From the IMG/VR virus record IMGVR_UViG_3300017752_000175, positions 1 through 23,213 of that record: DNA of 23,213 nt; one strand, given 5' to 3'. A program made the translations under genes and the position numbers. The notes beneath the pieces were generated by a model, which was given only the letters and a program-made list of their open reading frames with translations, ran no database searches and was not told where the DNA came from. Source of the stretch: a virus. Position 1 is the first letter of the stretch. The number at the start of each line of letters is the position of its first letter. Shown here one piece after another: positions 1-6,842 of the stretch.

Positions 1-1
1 T

Positions 2-145
2 GAGCGTGTGAGGGATTGGAGGGCTGCTGCTAAAGGCTCTAAAAACTTACCACGGCTCCCTTTACGTTTAGATTCGTGTAATACCCCAATAACTTCAACT
101 GCGAAGAACTGTGATCAGTGTGTAGCTTGTTTCGCTAGAGAGTGA
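2..145 (+). CDS. C-terminal fragment of a Cys-rich protein (5' end outside window)
   Basis: An open frame runs from the window edge to a TGA at 143-145 and gives 47 residues. The tail has one isolated Cys followed by a CDQCVAC cluster (CxxCxxC), which could bind zinc or an iron-sulfur cluster. The preceding part is basic (ERVRDWRAAAKGSK), as in DNA- or RNA-binding tails. I do not recognise the family and too little is present to assign a function. The stop overlaps the ATG of the HNH gene (TGATG), so the two are probably translationally coupled. This overlap is also the best argument that the frame is real. Confidence 0.6.
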   Translation, partial: ERVRDWRAAAKGSKNLPRLPLRLDSCNTPITSTAKNCDQCVACFARE

Positions 146-564
146 TGCCATTAGGAGGCCCAAAAACTAGGAATACAAATCAGTGGACTGAGGCGCGGTT
201 TCGTAGCTTCATTACGTCTGCTATCCGTAATGCTTCAACTAGATGGGGTCCTAAGTATTTATGCATTAAGAGAGCTTTTGTTAGCAGAGGCCCTAACCCT
301 AAAACGGGTAGAATGTGTAAACTTCATAAGTGTTCTATGTGCGATGATTTGTTCCCTCAGAGCGAGATGAGAGCAGATCATATTAAGCCAGTGGTAGATC
401 CTAATACAGGTTTTGTTGATTGGGATACTTACATTGAAAGGATGTTTGTAGAGGTTGAAGGTTTCCAAGCTCTCTGCAAGAACTGTCACGACAGAAAGAG
501 TAAAGCAGAGAGGCTCCAACGCAAAGGAGTAACGCTGGCTAAGGCTAAAAGAACAAGAAGATGA
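145..564 (+). CDS. HNH endonuclease
   Basis: The 139-aa product carries a classic HNH/zinc-finger nuclease core. A first knuckle KCSMC lies near residues 62-66, the catalytic DH of ADHIKPV near 78-79, and a second knuckle ALCKNCHDRKS near 110-119 whose His would be the metal-binding residue. The N-terminal third is basic and unassigned. Phage HNH proteins of this size act either as homing endonucleases or as DNA nickases used in packaging or recombination; nothing here separates these roles. I chose ATG 145 over GTG 142 because it gives the TGATG overlap with the preceding gene. The stop overlaps the ATG of a Cys-rich micro-ORF (ATGA at 561-564). Confidence 0.88.
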   Translation: MPLGGPKTRNTNQWTEARFRSFITSAIRNASTRWGPKYLCIKRAFVSRGPNPKTGRMCKLHKCSMCDDLFPQSEMRADHIKPVVDPNTGFVDWDTYIERMFVEVEGFQALCKNCHDRKSKAERLQRKGVTLAKAKRTRR

Positions 565-599
565 TTTGCAATTCGTGCAAATTGTTTGACTGTAAGTAA
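561..599 (+). CDS. Putative CxxCK micro-ORF (12 codons), palindrome-associated
   Basis: ATG at 561 overlaps the HNH stop as ATGA and opens a 12-codon frame, MICNSCKLFDCK, ending at TAA 597-599. The peptide has a CxxC knuckle and a third Cys. The DNA coding for CNSCK is also a 17-bp palindrome repeated elsewhere in the window (565-581), so the frame may be a by-product of a DNA element. It is listed because two other copies of the palindrome also start Cys-rich frames with plausible starts (14282 and 17156). Its translation is unproven. Confidence 0.25.
   Translation: MICNSCKLFDCK
565..581 (+). repeat. 17-bp palindromic element, copy 1
   Basis: TTTGCAATTCGTGCAAA is an imperfect inverted repeat with TTTGC and GCAAA arms. 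It directly follows the HNH stop codon. The -35 of the promoter at 608 begins 26 bp after its end, which puts its centre about 70 bp before the predicted transcription start. The same right half, CGTGCAAA, recurs at 3879, 9762, 14286, 17160 and 22587. It could be an operator or activator site, an RNA hairpin, or the coding trace of a CxxCK peptide. Confidence 0.55.
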
Positions 600-607
600 A
601 AAAGTGC

Positions 608-636
608 TTGCAAACATTCCCGCGCTGTGCTATAGT
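608..636 (+). promoter_or_regulatory. Promoter P1 (TTGCAA-N17-TATAGT, extended -10)
   Basis: The -35 TTGCAA is at 608-613, the spacer is 17 bp with an ATTC word and TGTGC next to the -10, and the -10 TATAGT is at 631-636. Transcription would begin near 643. It belongs to a family of nine near-identical promoters in this window. Unlike most of them it has a leader of about 54 nt before the ATG at 697; the last half of that leader is rich in A and C and lacks a Shine-Dalgarno sequence. Confidence 0.8.
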
Positions 637-696
637 CTTTCTCGTGAATGCTGGGTGTTCCGGCTACCACTTAATAAACACTACCAACAATACAAT

Positions 697-1692
697 ATGG
701 CAAAAAAGAAACAGATTATTCCCGATGGGACTAAGGTTAAGTTCATTAAATACGCAGAGGGTATGCCCGAAGGCGATTTAGAAGCGGGGGCTATGCTTAC
801 TGTTACAGGCTACGACCCAGAGGAAGACCTTTATAATGTAGAGGGTAAGGATGGGATTGAAGACTCTTTAGATTCTGAAGAGTTTGAGGTTCTAAAGGAA
901 AAGCCAAAAGCTGAAGAGAAGTCGGCAGAAGACTTAGAGTCCGAAGCAGAAGTTTTAGAGGATGAGGCAAAAGTCTTAGAGGAGGAAGCAGATGAGTTGC
1001 TGGAAAGCGTTGTTCCTAAGTTTAAGAAGACCGCATCCATTACTGCTGCTTTGAAGGAGCACAAAGGAGATGCCCTTGATGCAGCTTATGATTACGCTGA
1101 GCGTAAGGAGAAGACGGTCTGGGTGTTAGGAGGTATCTTGGCCTTTATTAAGCGTAATAATCTTCACTCTGAAGTTGTAGAAGAGAATGACGAAGGCATT
1201 GAGGTTCCTGTTTACGGATCAGACCTTACGGGGTTTAATCAGTATGTTAAGGACGAGCTAGGTTTAGCCCCTAGGACTGCTGATTACTACGTTAATATCT
1301 ACGAGTGCTTCTCGCAGATTACTACTGAGTCTGCTATTGCTAAGGTAGGGTGGACTAAGCTAAGAGAGCTTATCCCCCTTAAAGAGCATCTTACTAAGGA
1401 TAACGTAGGTGATTGGCTTAAGAAGGCTAAGGATCATACTGCGGTCGAGCTTCACGATTATGTTACCGAGGAGTTGGTCAGCAATGATACTGAAGGGTCG
1501 GTGCATGGCTCTCGTCAGACTGCTAAGGTGGAGACTTTCCATCTAGCTGCTCCTGAGGATATGGCTACTAATTGGCGCAAGGCGTTTGATACTGCTAGGG
1601 AGGTTATCGGTGCTGAGGCTACCGAGTCTGCCTGTATGGATCATATAATTACGGAGTGGATTGCAGTTCACAACGCTCCAGAGGAAGGGTAG
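697..1692 (+). CDS. KOW-like/coiled-coil phage protein, possible DNA-binding accessory factor
   Basis: The 331-aa product has three visible parts. Residues about 8-65 resemble a small KOW- or SH3-like beta barrel (a GTKVKFI start and a glycine-rich turn). Residues about 70-105 are a Glu-rich, probably coiled-coil linker. Residues about 170-265 form a helical region with the pattern LTGFNQYVKDELGL followed by APRTADYYVNIY and GWTKLRELIPL, as seen in phage and plasmid proteins with DUF3102-like helix-turn-helix segments. The family match is from memory and tentative. I reject the longer frame from 586 because it runs through the promoter at 608-636. The gene is followed by a strong terminator at 1712, so it is probably a monocistronic unit. 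Confidence 0.8.
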   Translation: MAKKKQIIPDGTKVKFIKYAEGMPEGDLEAGAMLTVTGYDPEEDLYNVEGKDGIEDSLDSEEFEVLKEKPKAEEKSAEDLESEAEVLEDEAKVLEEEADELLESVVPKFKKTASITAALKEHKGDALDAAYDYAERKEKTVWVLGGILAFIKRNNLHSEVVEENDEGIEVPVYGSDLTGFNQYVKDELGLAPRTADYYVNIYECFSQITTESAIAKVGWTKLRELIPLKEHLTKDNVGDWLKKAKDHTAVELHDYVTEELVSNDTEGSVHGSRQTAKVETFHLAAPEDMATNWRKAFDTAREVIGAEATESACMDHIITEWIAVHNAPEEG

Positions 1693-1711
1693 TTAATTTA
1701 AGCTGGACAAG

Positions 1712-1752
1712 AACCCAGCCCCTGCTGTCTTATACAAACGGGGCTGGGTTTT
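1712..1752 (+). terminator. Rho-independent terminator after the KOW-like gene
   Basis: AACCCAGCCCC (1712-1722) pairs perfectly with GGGGCTGGGTT (1740-1750), an 11-bp GC-rich stem with a 17-nt loop. The T-run covers 1749-1752. It ends only 6 nt before the rnhA ATG and no clear promoter lies between, so it may also act as an attenuator for rnhA. Confidence 0.85.
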
Positions 1753-1758
1753 ATAATT

Positions 1759-2298
1759 ATGAGCGACTTTATAGATGCTGATGATCCAAATACCGTAGTA
1801 GTATATACTGACGGGTCTTGTTACCCTAATCCTTCGGGACAAGGAGGGTGGGCGTTTTACGTTACATACTTAGGTAAGCAAGCCGTTCGTTACGGTAGTT
1901 TTGATGATGCTACTAATAACATGATGGAGTTGTTAGCTATCGTTAGGTCGCTTGAGTTTATTCCTTCCGGACCCTCGTATACTAATCCCCTGCTTATCTT
2001 TACTGATTCTAAATACGCTTTAAATGCCCTAACTGATTGGGTTGATGCTTGGAAGATCTCAGGGTGGAGGACATCTAATGGATCTGAAGTTAAGAACAGA
2101 GAACTTATTGAGCTTGGCGAGAAGTTAATTCACACGCACTCAGAATACAGATTGTTTCAACTTAGATGGGTTCCGGGTCATTCTGGAATCCCTGAGAATG
2201 AGCTTGTAGACCGTGCAGCTAATAACGCTAGAACACAACAACATACTAATTGGTCGCCTAAAAGTGACTGCAAAACTATCCCTGATGCCACTTATTAA
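1759..2298 (+). CDS. rnhA: Ribonuclease HI
   Basis: The 179-aa protein is a complete type I RNase H, which cuts RNA in RNA-DNA hybrids; in phages it typically removes replication primers. The four acidic catalytic residues are visible: D18 in YTDGS, E57 in NNMMEL, D83 in FTDSKYA and D151 in ELVDRAAN. The mobile-loop His is in VPGHSG (H141). The basic handle is replaced by a WKISGWRTSNG segment typical of many bacterial enzymes. The length is normal, with a C-terminal tail of about 25 residues. There is no Shine-Dalgarno sequence before the ATG and the gene sits just after a terminator, so expression may depend on readthrough. The 3' end overlaps the next gene by 14 nt. Confidence 0.95.
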   Translation: MSDFIDADDPNTVVVYTDGSCYPNPSGQGGWAFYVTYLGKQAVRYGSFDDATNNMMELLAIVRSLEFIPSGPSYTNPLLIFTDSKYALNALTDWVDAWKISGWRTSNGSEVKNRELIELGEKLIHTHSEYRLFQLRWVPGHSGIPENELVDRAANNARTQQHTNWSPKSDCKTIPDATY

Positions 2299-3808
2299 TT
2301 CACCTATAGAAGGAAAAGAAATTCACGAGCTTGGAGTTGAGGTAAACTCTCCTGCTGATTGCCCTAAAATGCACATGACTAGGGCTAACCTTAACATTTA
2401 TTTCTCCTTAGTTATCCCGCTTATCTATGGCCGTAGAGACATTATGCCTATTATATGGGCATGGTCTAAAGCGGCGGCAGAGCTACACATTGAGGCGTGG
2501 GCTAAAGAGGACCCAGATTATCTACAGCCAGATATGGAGTGGGCTGTTATGTTTTGTCAAAGGCTTCAAGATATATGCATAGACAATAAGATTTCAGCGG
2601 TCCTGTCTACTAAGTATGGTGGAGAGCCTGATATTAACATTCCTCATATTATGTCTCAATGCCTACGGATAGGCAAAAGCGAGTGTAATGGGTATGACGA
2701 TGAGAATGGTGGTGATGCTCTACAATACATAATTAGTCTTTTAGATTTACCAGAAGATCATCGTAAGACTATTGATTGGGTGTCTCATCAGTGTATGTCA
2801 GGATCTCTTATAGGAGCGTCTGGTTGGAGTGCTGCTAATATTAAGGACGAGCTTGGCGATGATAAGGTAGCTTCTACAGTTATACTAGCATCTCAGACAA
2901 CATTGAGTTCTTTGATAGGACCTGAGTTTATCCACTTACCTTCTAAAGCAATGTGGGCATTTCAGAAGATGGAGGACCTAAATAATTACAGCATGGAGGT
3001 AGTATGGGATTGCTGCTTTAACTCTATGATGAATGGCTACAAGCCTGTAAATTTAGAGGAGGGTCCTGAGTATAGCGATCCTTTTGAACGATCTCAGCAT
3101 TGGAGAAACGGCAACATTGATGATGAGTTGCAGGTTATTAGAGATGAGTGTTCTAACAGGACTTGGCAGCAGTCTGTTGATCTTGTAGTTACAGACTCTA
3201 GTATCGGTGATCCATATAAAGATATTGAGGATTATTTAGCTAGGTCGTGGGCTTTAGCTAGAGACAGGGAGCGCAATGGGCTTTACCAGCCGGTGTCTTT
3301 TATGAGTAAGGACTCTTTTGAATGGCTTATAAAGAATGGCAGAGTAAAGCTTAGGGATGATTTTACAGAAGAGAGCCTTATGCGTTTCTCAGATGACCCA
3401 TTTTACGCTAACGAGGTAGCTATGTCTCGCTTATGGGGGGAAGACTTTAAAGAGCTTACTACGGCCTTTTACGTTAACATTGATGACGATGAACAGATCT
3501 CAACCTTAAGTAAGATGTGTGGTCAAGTTAAGGTCTACTGGAAGCGTGAAGTATTAGGCTACTCTACGTTATCTTTAAACGATTCTCAGTTATCTCAGTT
3601 CTGTTTACCTGCTTCAAGAGATAATAGAGAGAAGTATATGGCTGTCTTAGCTGCATCTCAGGTAGGGACTATGACTGCTAATAATCCAGGGTTTATACCA
3701 GCGTTGGCTAGCAGGGTAGCCGGTAATCCTTGCTGGGTTAATTATGTAGAGCTTCAAGTGCATGAGGCTTTAACCATGAAGCACATTAGCTCAGTAGATG
3801 ATGGGTAA
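2285..3808 (+). CDS. Hypothetical phage protein, 507 aa
   Basis: This is a long uninterrupted frame with the same codon usage as its neighbours (many CTT, GAT, GCT). I do not recognise a family. It looks soluble and acidic, with no clear transmembrane stretch or signal peptide. Cysteines are scattered and form no CxxC pair. I chose the ATG at 2285 (MPLINSPIEG), which overlaps rnhA by 14 nt; the upstream start at 2213 would overlap by 86 nt and lies inside the rnhA reading frame. Its place directly after RNase HI hints at nucleic-acid metabolism, but no motif supports this. Confidence 0.75.
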   Translation: MPLINSPIEGKEIHELGVEVNSPADCPKMHMTRANLNIYFSLVIPLIYGRRDIMPIIWAWSKAAAELHIEAWAKEDPDYLQPDMEWAVMFCQRLQDICIDNKISAVLSTKYGGEPDINIPHIMSQCLRIGKSECNGYDDENGGDALQYIISLLDLPEDHRKTIDWVSHQCMSGSLIGASGWSAANIKDELGDDKVASTVILASQTTLSSLIGPEFIHLPSKAMWAFQKMEDLNNYSMEVVWDCCFNSMMNGYKPVNLEEGPEYSDPFERSQHWRNGNIDDELQVIRDECSNRTWQQSVDLVVTDSSIGDPYKDIEDYLARSWALARDRERNGLYQPVSFMSKDSFEWLIKNGRVKLRDDFTEESLMRFSDDPFYANEVAMSRLWGEDFKELTTAFYVNIDDDEQISTLSKMCGQVKVYWKREVLGYSTLSLNDSQLSQFCLPASRDNREKYMAVLAASQVGTMTANNPGFIPALASRVAGNPCWVNYVELQVHEALTMKHISSVDDG

Positions 3809-3816
3809 TTTACTTA

Positions 3817-4074
3817 ATGAATCTATACCGAGTAGTTAGCCGTTATTGGAAGATTAGTTACATCGTGGCTAGGTCAGGATTGCACGCCGTGCAAATAGCT
3901 ATTGAAATGGGGACTCATGTATCCGGTAAAAGGGTTAAGGCTGATCGCGTAGCTTATAGATCTCTAAGAGGGGAGTTGCTTACGTTTATGCTTAGGATGC
4001 CTGAGGCTGGCCGTGTCCTTATGCCTAATATTTTTAGAAAAGACTATATTTTACTTATTTATGAAGATGATTGA
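3817..4074 (+). CDS. Hypothetical protein, 85 aa
   Basis: This is a small basic protein starting 8 nt after the previous stop, with a run of aromatic and basic residues at the N-terminus (MNLYRVVSRYWK). No known domain is recognised. The gene contains a perfect copy of the palindromic element (3879-3895), read here in a different frame from the CxxCK reading. It overlaps the start of the following membrane-protein gene. Gene organisation, not protein content, is the main support. Confidence 0.6.
   Translation: MNLYRVVSRYWKISYIVARSGLHAVQIAIEMGTHVSGKRVKADRVAYRSLRGELLTFMLRMPEAGRVLMPNIFRKDYILLIYEDD
3879..3895 (+). repeat. 17-bp palindromic element, intragenic copy
   Basis: ATTGCACGCCGTGCAAA contains TTGCACG and CGTGCAA arms around a single C, a perfect 15-bp palindrome and the most symmetric of the eight copies. 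It lies inside the 85-aa gene. There the peptide reading is LHAVQI, so the CxxCK interpretation does not apply in the gene's own frame. In the other frame it reads CTPCK followed directly by a stop. Confidence 0.5.
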
Positions 4075-4687
4075 TGCTGAGCGTATTATAGCTCCCCACC
4101 TTGAGGAGAAGAAGTTTCATATTACTCAAACTTGGCCTGTAGGGGCTTGGGGAGCGGAAGCCAGTATTTTAGTGGGTTATATGTATTTAGTTATAGCTAG
4201 CCTTATTCCTGAGGTTCCTACAGGTGATTGGATCTTAGAGTTCCTTTATGGCTGGCTTATACTTATTAATGTTATCCTATTTGGCGTTATGATGGCTATG
4301 GGAGTAGGGTCTAAGCTTACTAAATCTTATTCACAGGAGTCTGAGTGGCTAGGGTTATCTAATATAAAAGCTGATAAAGATGGTGATCTTGGGGTTACTA
4401 CTTTGCTTAAAGAGCGTGCGTCTCAGCTTGAAAAGAAATACCATAGTTCTGGCTGGATGCTTAGCATTATGCCTGTAGTTCAGAAGAGTCAGCTTGAGGC
4501 TATGAAGTATGGCATAGCAGCAATACTTTTATCTCAGTGCTTGGCTTCTATTATTGATGCTAGCCATTGGGTGTTAGCCGTTACTGCCGTTCTTACTAGG
4601 TCTTGTATCTTAATTCAGATGAGCACCATAAGAGAGTATGCGCTTAAGTCTTGGGAATCGTTGCATACGTCAAACTTGTGGGATTGA
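4061..4687 (+). CDS. Integral membrane protein, about four transmembrane segments
   Basis: The 208-aa product has hydrophobic stretches near residues 33-50, 57-80, 148-165 and 167-187, with a long soluble loop (about 85-145) between the second and third. I recognise no family; a role in lysis, superinfection exclusion or membrane remodelling is possible but unsupported. ATG 4061 overlaps the preceding gene by 14 nt, and ATG 4067 is an equally good start. The track start further upstream (4013) would overlap far more and is disfavoured. The gene ends just before promoter P2. Confidence 0.65.
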   Translation: MKMIDAERIIAPHLEEKKFHITQTWPVGAWGAEASILVGYMYLVIASLIPEVPTGDWILEFLYGWLILINVILFGVMMAMGVGSKLTKSYSQESEWLGLSNIKADKDGDLGVTTLLKERASQLEKKYHSSGWMLSIMPVVQKSQLEAMKYGIAAILLSQCLASIIDASHWVLAVTAVLTRSCILIQMSTIREYALKSWESLHTSNLWD

Positions 4688-4708
4688 ATTATCCAAGTAA
4701 ATTATTAC

Positions 4709-4737
4709 TTGCAAACATTCCCATTCTGTGCTATACT
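4709..4737 (+). promoter_or_regulatory. Promoter P2 (TTGCAA-N17-TATACT)
   Basis: The -35 TTGCAA is at 4709-4714 and the -10 TATACT at 4732-4737, with a 17-bp spacer holding ATTC and TGTGC. A T/A-rich block (AAATTATTAC) precedes it. The predicted start is near 4744, exactly where a structured leader begins. It is almost identical to P3 at 5603. Confidence 0.85.
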
Positions 4738-4743
4738 AATACT

Positions 4744-4858
4744 AACAGGCTTACTAGGAGGAGCTTGTTTCTGATTCCCTTGGTAGGGGAATTGGTCTGT
4801 TGGCTAAGCCCTCCTACTCGGTTTGGTATCCGAGTAGGAGGCACGTCTGTATTAGATA
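4744..4858 (+). ncRNA. Structured 5' leader with three stem-loops (candidate cis-regulatory RNA)
   Basis: Three hairpins are visible in the 115 nt between the P2 start and the ATG. First, AACAGGCT (4744-4751) pairs with AGCTTGTT (4762-4769), including one G-U pair; the loop holds TAGGAGG. Second, ATTCCC (4774-4779) pairs with GGGAAT (4787-4792). Third, CCTCCTACTCGG (4810-4821) pairs perfectly with CCGAGTAGGAGG (4830-4841), 12 bp with an 8-nt loop. The first loop is complementary to the 5' arm of the third stem, so two exclusive folds are possible. No T-run follows the third stem, so it is not a standard terminator. I do not recognise a known riboswitch class. Confidence 0.6.
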
Positions 4859-5578
4859 ATGAATATAAATGATCTTACACCAGAGGATGCTAAGAAGCTT
4901 GAGTATCTTATGATTAAAGCTGCTACTAATATTAAGCTGCTTAAGAGAGAAGACGTAGAGTTTTTATCAAAGTTTTCTTTAAGTAACGCTGAGGGTAGAG
5001 AGTGCGGAGATTGCATTTACTGTTGTCAGGCTCCGGCTATCGAAGAGTCTAGTATACTGGCTGATGAGCCTATTGATTTTGATCCTAAGCCAGCTTGCGT
5101 TGAGTGTTATTACGCAGTGGAGGGTGTAGGCTGCACTGTATACAGTAACAGACCTACAGTATGTAAATCTTATAAATGCCTTTACCTTTTAGGGCTTACT
5201 GATGTAAGGCCAGATAAAGGCGGTGTGGCGTGGTCTTTTCAGCCTTGGACAGAAGGCCCTCCTAGCAGTATGCCGCTGATGGTTACTGGTCATTGCTTGG
5301 ACGTAGTTAAGGCTCTTTTGAATCCTAAGGTTATGGATGATATTAATAGTATCTTTAACCTAGGCATCGAAGTCATAGCTATGAGAGACGATAAGATGGC
5401 TACTCAGCTTAAGCCGGGTAAGGGTAATTGTATTATAGCTAAGATTGATCCTAAAGATTCTATGAAGGTTAAAATTCTTGAAGGGTCTGAGTGTGATGCG
5501 CCTTGGCACATAGAGCTTTTAAAGGAAGAAGATACTACTGCTAAGTATCCTAACTGGAGTTACGGTTCTTTGAATTAG
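4859..5578 (+). CDS. YkgJ-like CxxCxxCC zinc/iron-cluster protein
   Basis: The 239-aa protein shows the signature of the YkgJ-type zinc- or iron-chelating family: C49-x2-C52-x2-C55-C56 (CGDCIYCC), then C80 and C83, C92, and a final SNRPTVCKSYKC block (C102 and C107) with the family's RP dipeptide. The metal is not certain; family members are annotated as zinc- or iron-cluster proteins and their biochemical role is poorly known. The C-terminal 100 residues are unassigned. It is the first gene after promoter P2 and has the only long structured leader in the window, so its expression is likely controlled at RNA level. No Shine-Dalgarno sequence is seen just before the ATG. Confidence 0.8.
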   Translation: MNINDLTPEDAKKLEYLMIKAATNIKLLKREDVEFLSKFSLSNAEGRECGDCIYCCQAPAIEESSILADEPIDFDPKPACVECYYAVEGVGCTVYSNRPTVCKSYKCLYLLGLTDVRPDKGGVAWSFQPWTEGPPSSMPLMVTGHCLDVVKALLNPKVMDDINSIFNLGIEVIAMRDDKMATQLKPGKGNCIIAKIDPKDSMKVKILEGSECDAPWHIELLKEEDTTAKYPNWSYGSLN

Positions 5579-5602
5579 CATCTTACGTAAGTAAATTATT
5601 AC

Positions 5603-5631
5603 TTGCAAACATTCTCATTCTGTGCTATACT
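5603..5631 (+). promoter_or_regulatory. Promoter P3 (TTGCAA-N17-TATACT), leaderless
   Basis: The -35 TTGCAA is at 5603-5608 and the -10 TATACT at 5626-5631. The ATG of the next gene is at 5637, only 5 nt after the -10, so the predicted start site coincides with the start codon. The mRNA should be leaderless. Confidence 0.85.
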
Positions 5632-5636
5632 AAATC

Positions 5637-6089
5637 ATGCAAGAACAAAAGCGACCGTTTCGTGTGCCTATGGTTTTTTATTCTATGACAGCACGTAAGC
5701 CTGACGCAGATAAGATTATTATGTTTATCGCTACACGCTGTAGTGACAGGTATAGGGTTGAGAATCAAAGTAAGCCAGCAGTCAGTAAGGTTGATTGGCT
5801 GACTGTAATAGGGAAGCGCGATGCAGGTAAGCCTTCGCCTTATCGTAGGCTAAATGCTTCTTGGGATGATCTTAATTCCTTTAACGAGTGGCAGGTTAAG
5901 TCATGGGGCTACCTACCTATAGAATACATGGAGCGTATGATCGCCGGAGAGAATCACGAGACTTTACAATCAGAAGCTGAGGATGAGTGGGTAGGTCGCT
6001 CTATTAAGAAAGCTAAGCGTAGGAGGCGACCACAGGCTCATAAGAAAAGTTATGTTATGCGCTCTAAAAGATCTATAGACCTAACATGA
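5637..6089 (+). CDS. Hypothetical protein, 150 aa, basic C-terminus
   Basis: The first gene of a chain running to about 8440. The product has no domain I recognise. The last 30 residues are strongly basic (KKAKRRRRPQAHKKS), which suggests nucleic-acid binding. Translation must start at or next to the 5' end of the transcript, because promoter P3 ends 5 nt upstream. The stop overlaps the next ATG as ATGA, so downstream translation is probably coupled. Confidence 0.7.
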   Translation: MQEQKRPFRVPMVFYSMTARKPDADKIIMFIATRCSDRYRVENQSKPAVSKVDWLTVIGKRDAGKPSPYRRLNASWDDLNSFNEWQVKSWGYLPIEYMERMIAGENHETLQSEAEDEWVGRSIKKAKRRRRPQAHKKSYVMRSKRSIDLT

Positions 6090-6550
6090 ACATATTCGCA
6101 GTAGACATACGACCGCAGCGTGCAGCAAAAGCACTTGGAGACAAGCACGTAAATAAGATGATTCTAGAGACAGCACAGATGATGTGCTCAGCCTACCCCA
6201 AAGGGGACGCTCCTTATCTTAGGGCTTACTACAATCACCCCTGCACTATATGGGCTAGGAAATGCTTAAAGAATTACGAGTGGCTTTATCACCACGGCAT
6301 GGCTTTAGGTAAGGAAAAGGTTTATCGGTTCGGAGGCAGTCATGCTAGTATTGATGTAATTCAATGGTGCTGGGATAATATCTCTATCGACATTATTCCT
6401 GAGTCTTCGTCAATGACACCGTTTGCCCAAGCTATGCCAGAAGAGTTTTATCACGAAGATTCTATAGTTGCTTATAGATCTTATTACCGCTCTGCTAAAT
6501 CACATCTGCATAAGTGGACTAAGAGACAAGCCCCTGCTTGGTTAGATTGA
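6086..6550 (+). CDS. Conserved phage protein of the DKHVxKMIxE type
   Basis: The 154-aa product carries a pattern I recall from many phage genomes: an MNIFAVD start, DKHVNKMILETAQMM near residue 19, a YNHPCTIWARK block near 49, NYEWLYHHGMALGKE near 63, and a YRSYYRSAK...W tail. The several invariant His, Asp, Trp and Tyr residues suggest an enzyme, but the function is unknown to me. The length matches the family. It overlaps the previous gene by 4 nt (ATGA) and is followed 6 nt later by the next gene. Confidence 0.75.
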   Translation: MNIFAVDIRPQRAAKALGDKHVNKMILETAQMMCSAYPKGDAPYLRAYYNHPCTIWARKCLKNYEWLYHHGMALGKEKVYRFGGSHASIDVIQWCWDNISIDIIPESSSMTPFAQAMPEEFYHEDSIVAYRSYYRSAKSHLHKWTKRQAPAWLD

Positions 6551-6556
6551 GGCGAT

Positions 6557-6841
6557 ATGACTAAGAAAGAATCACAAGACCTGTGGGAGGGGATGCCTGA
6601 GTTTCAACAGGAGAAGCAAGAAGCATACGCAACGATTATTGTTCGTGTGCCTGATGCGGAGAGCCTAGACAAATTATCTGAGGCTTTAGATCAGAAGCTT
6701 ACACCTAAGACTAAGAGCGTCTGGTTTCCTAAACTGATTAAGGGACTTAACAGAGGTAAGATGTATGTAGATGCACTGCCTCCATCAAAGACTCGAAAGC
6801 GGAAGCGTAGCCGAGTTAGAAGAAAAGTTATAGTTGATTGA
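6557..6841 (+). CDS. Small conserved phage protein with TKSVWFP motif
   Basis: The 94-aa product begins with an acidic segment containing a WEGMPEF motif, followed by a beta-rich YATIIVRVPDAESLDKL and LTPKTKSVWFPKL. Small phage proteins with an EMPEF start, a ferredoxin-like fold and a TKSIWYP-type motif are common near DNA-modification genes. Their function is not known to me. The C-terminus is extremely basic (KTRKRKRSRVRRK). The stop is one base before the methyltransferase ATG, placing both in one operon. Confidence 0.7.
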   Translation: MTKKESQDLWEGMPEFQQEKQEAYATIIVRVPDAESLDKLSEALDQKLTPKTKSVWFPKLIKGLNRGKMYVDALPPSKTRKRKRSRVRRKVIVD

Positions 6842-6842
6842 G

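Noticed and set aside
586-696. N-terminal extension of the 697 gene
   Set aside because: It covers promoter P1, including both hexamers, so it would not be transcribed from that promoter. The similar upstream extensions at 8459, 19257 and 21826 were rejected for the same reason.
831-1064. 77-aa Ser-rich - strand frame
   Set aside because: It is the antisense shadow of the Glu-rich linker of the gene at 697 (GAA/GAG reads as Ser/Phe).
1752-1757. TATAAT just before rnhA
   Set aside because: A perfect -10 word, but there is no -35 at the right distance and it overlaps the terminator T-run.
4810-4841. The 12-bp hairpin as a terminator
   Set aside because: No T-run follows it (CACGTCTGT) and a gene starts 17 nt later, so a regulatory structure fits better.
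4744-4858. Possible tRNA in the leader
   Set aside because: There are several hairpins and a TTGGTA word, but no acceptor stem, TTCGANNC loop or anticodon arm can be fitted.
4651-4872. 73-aa frame across promoter P2 and the leader
   Set aside because: It reads through the promoter and all three hairpins, and its LLLANIPILCY segment is simply the translation of the promoter, seen also at P1.
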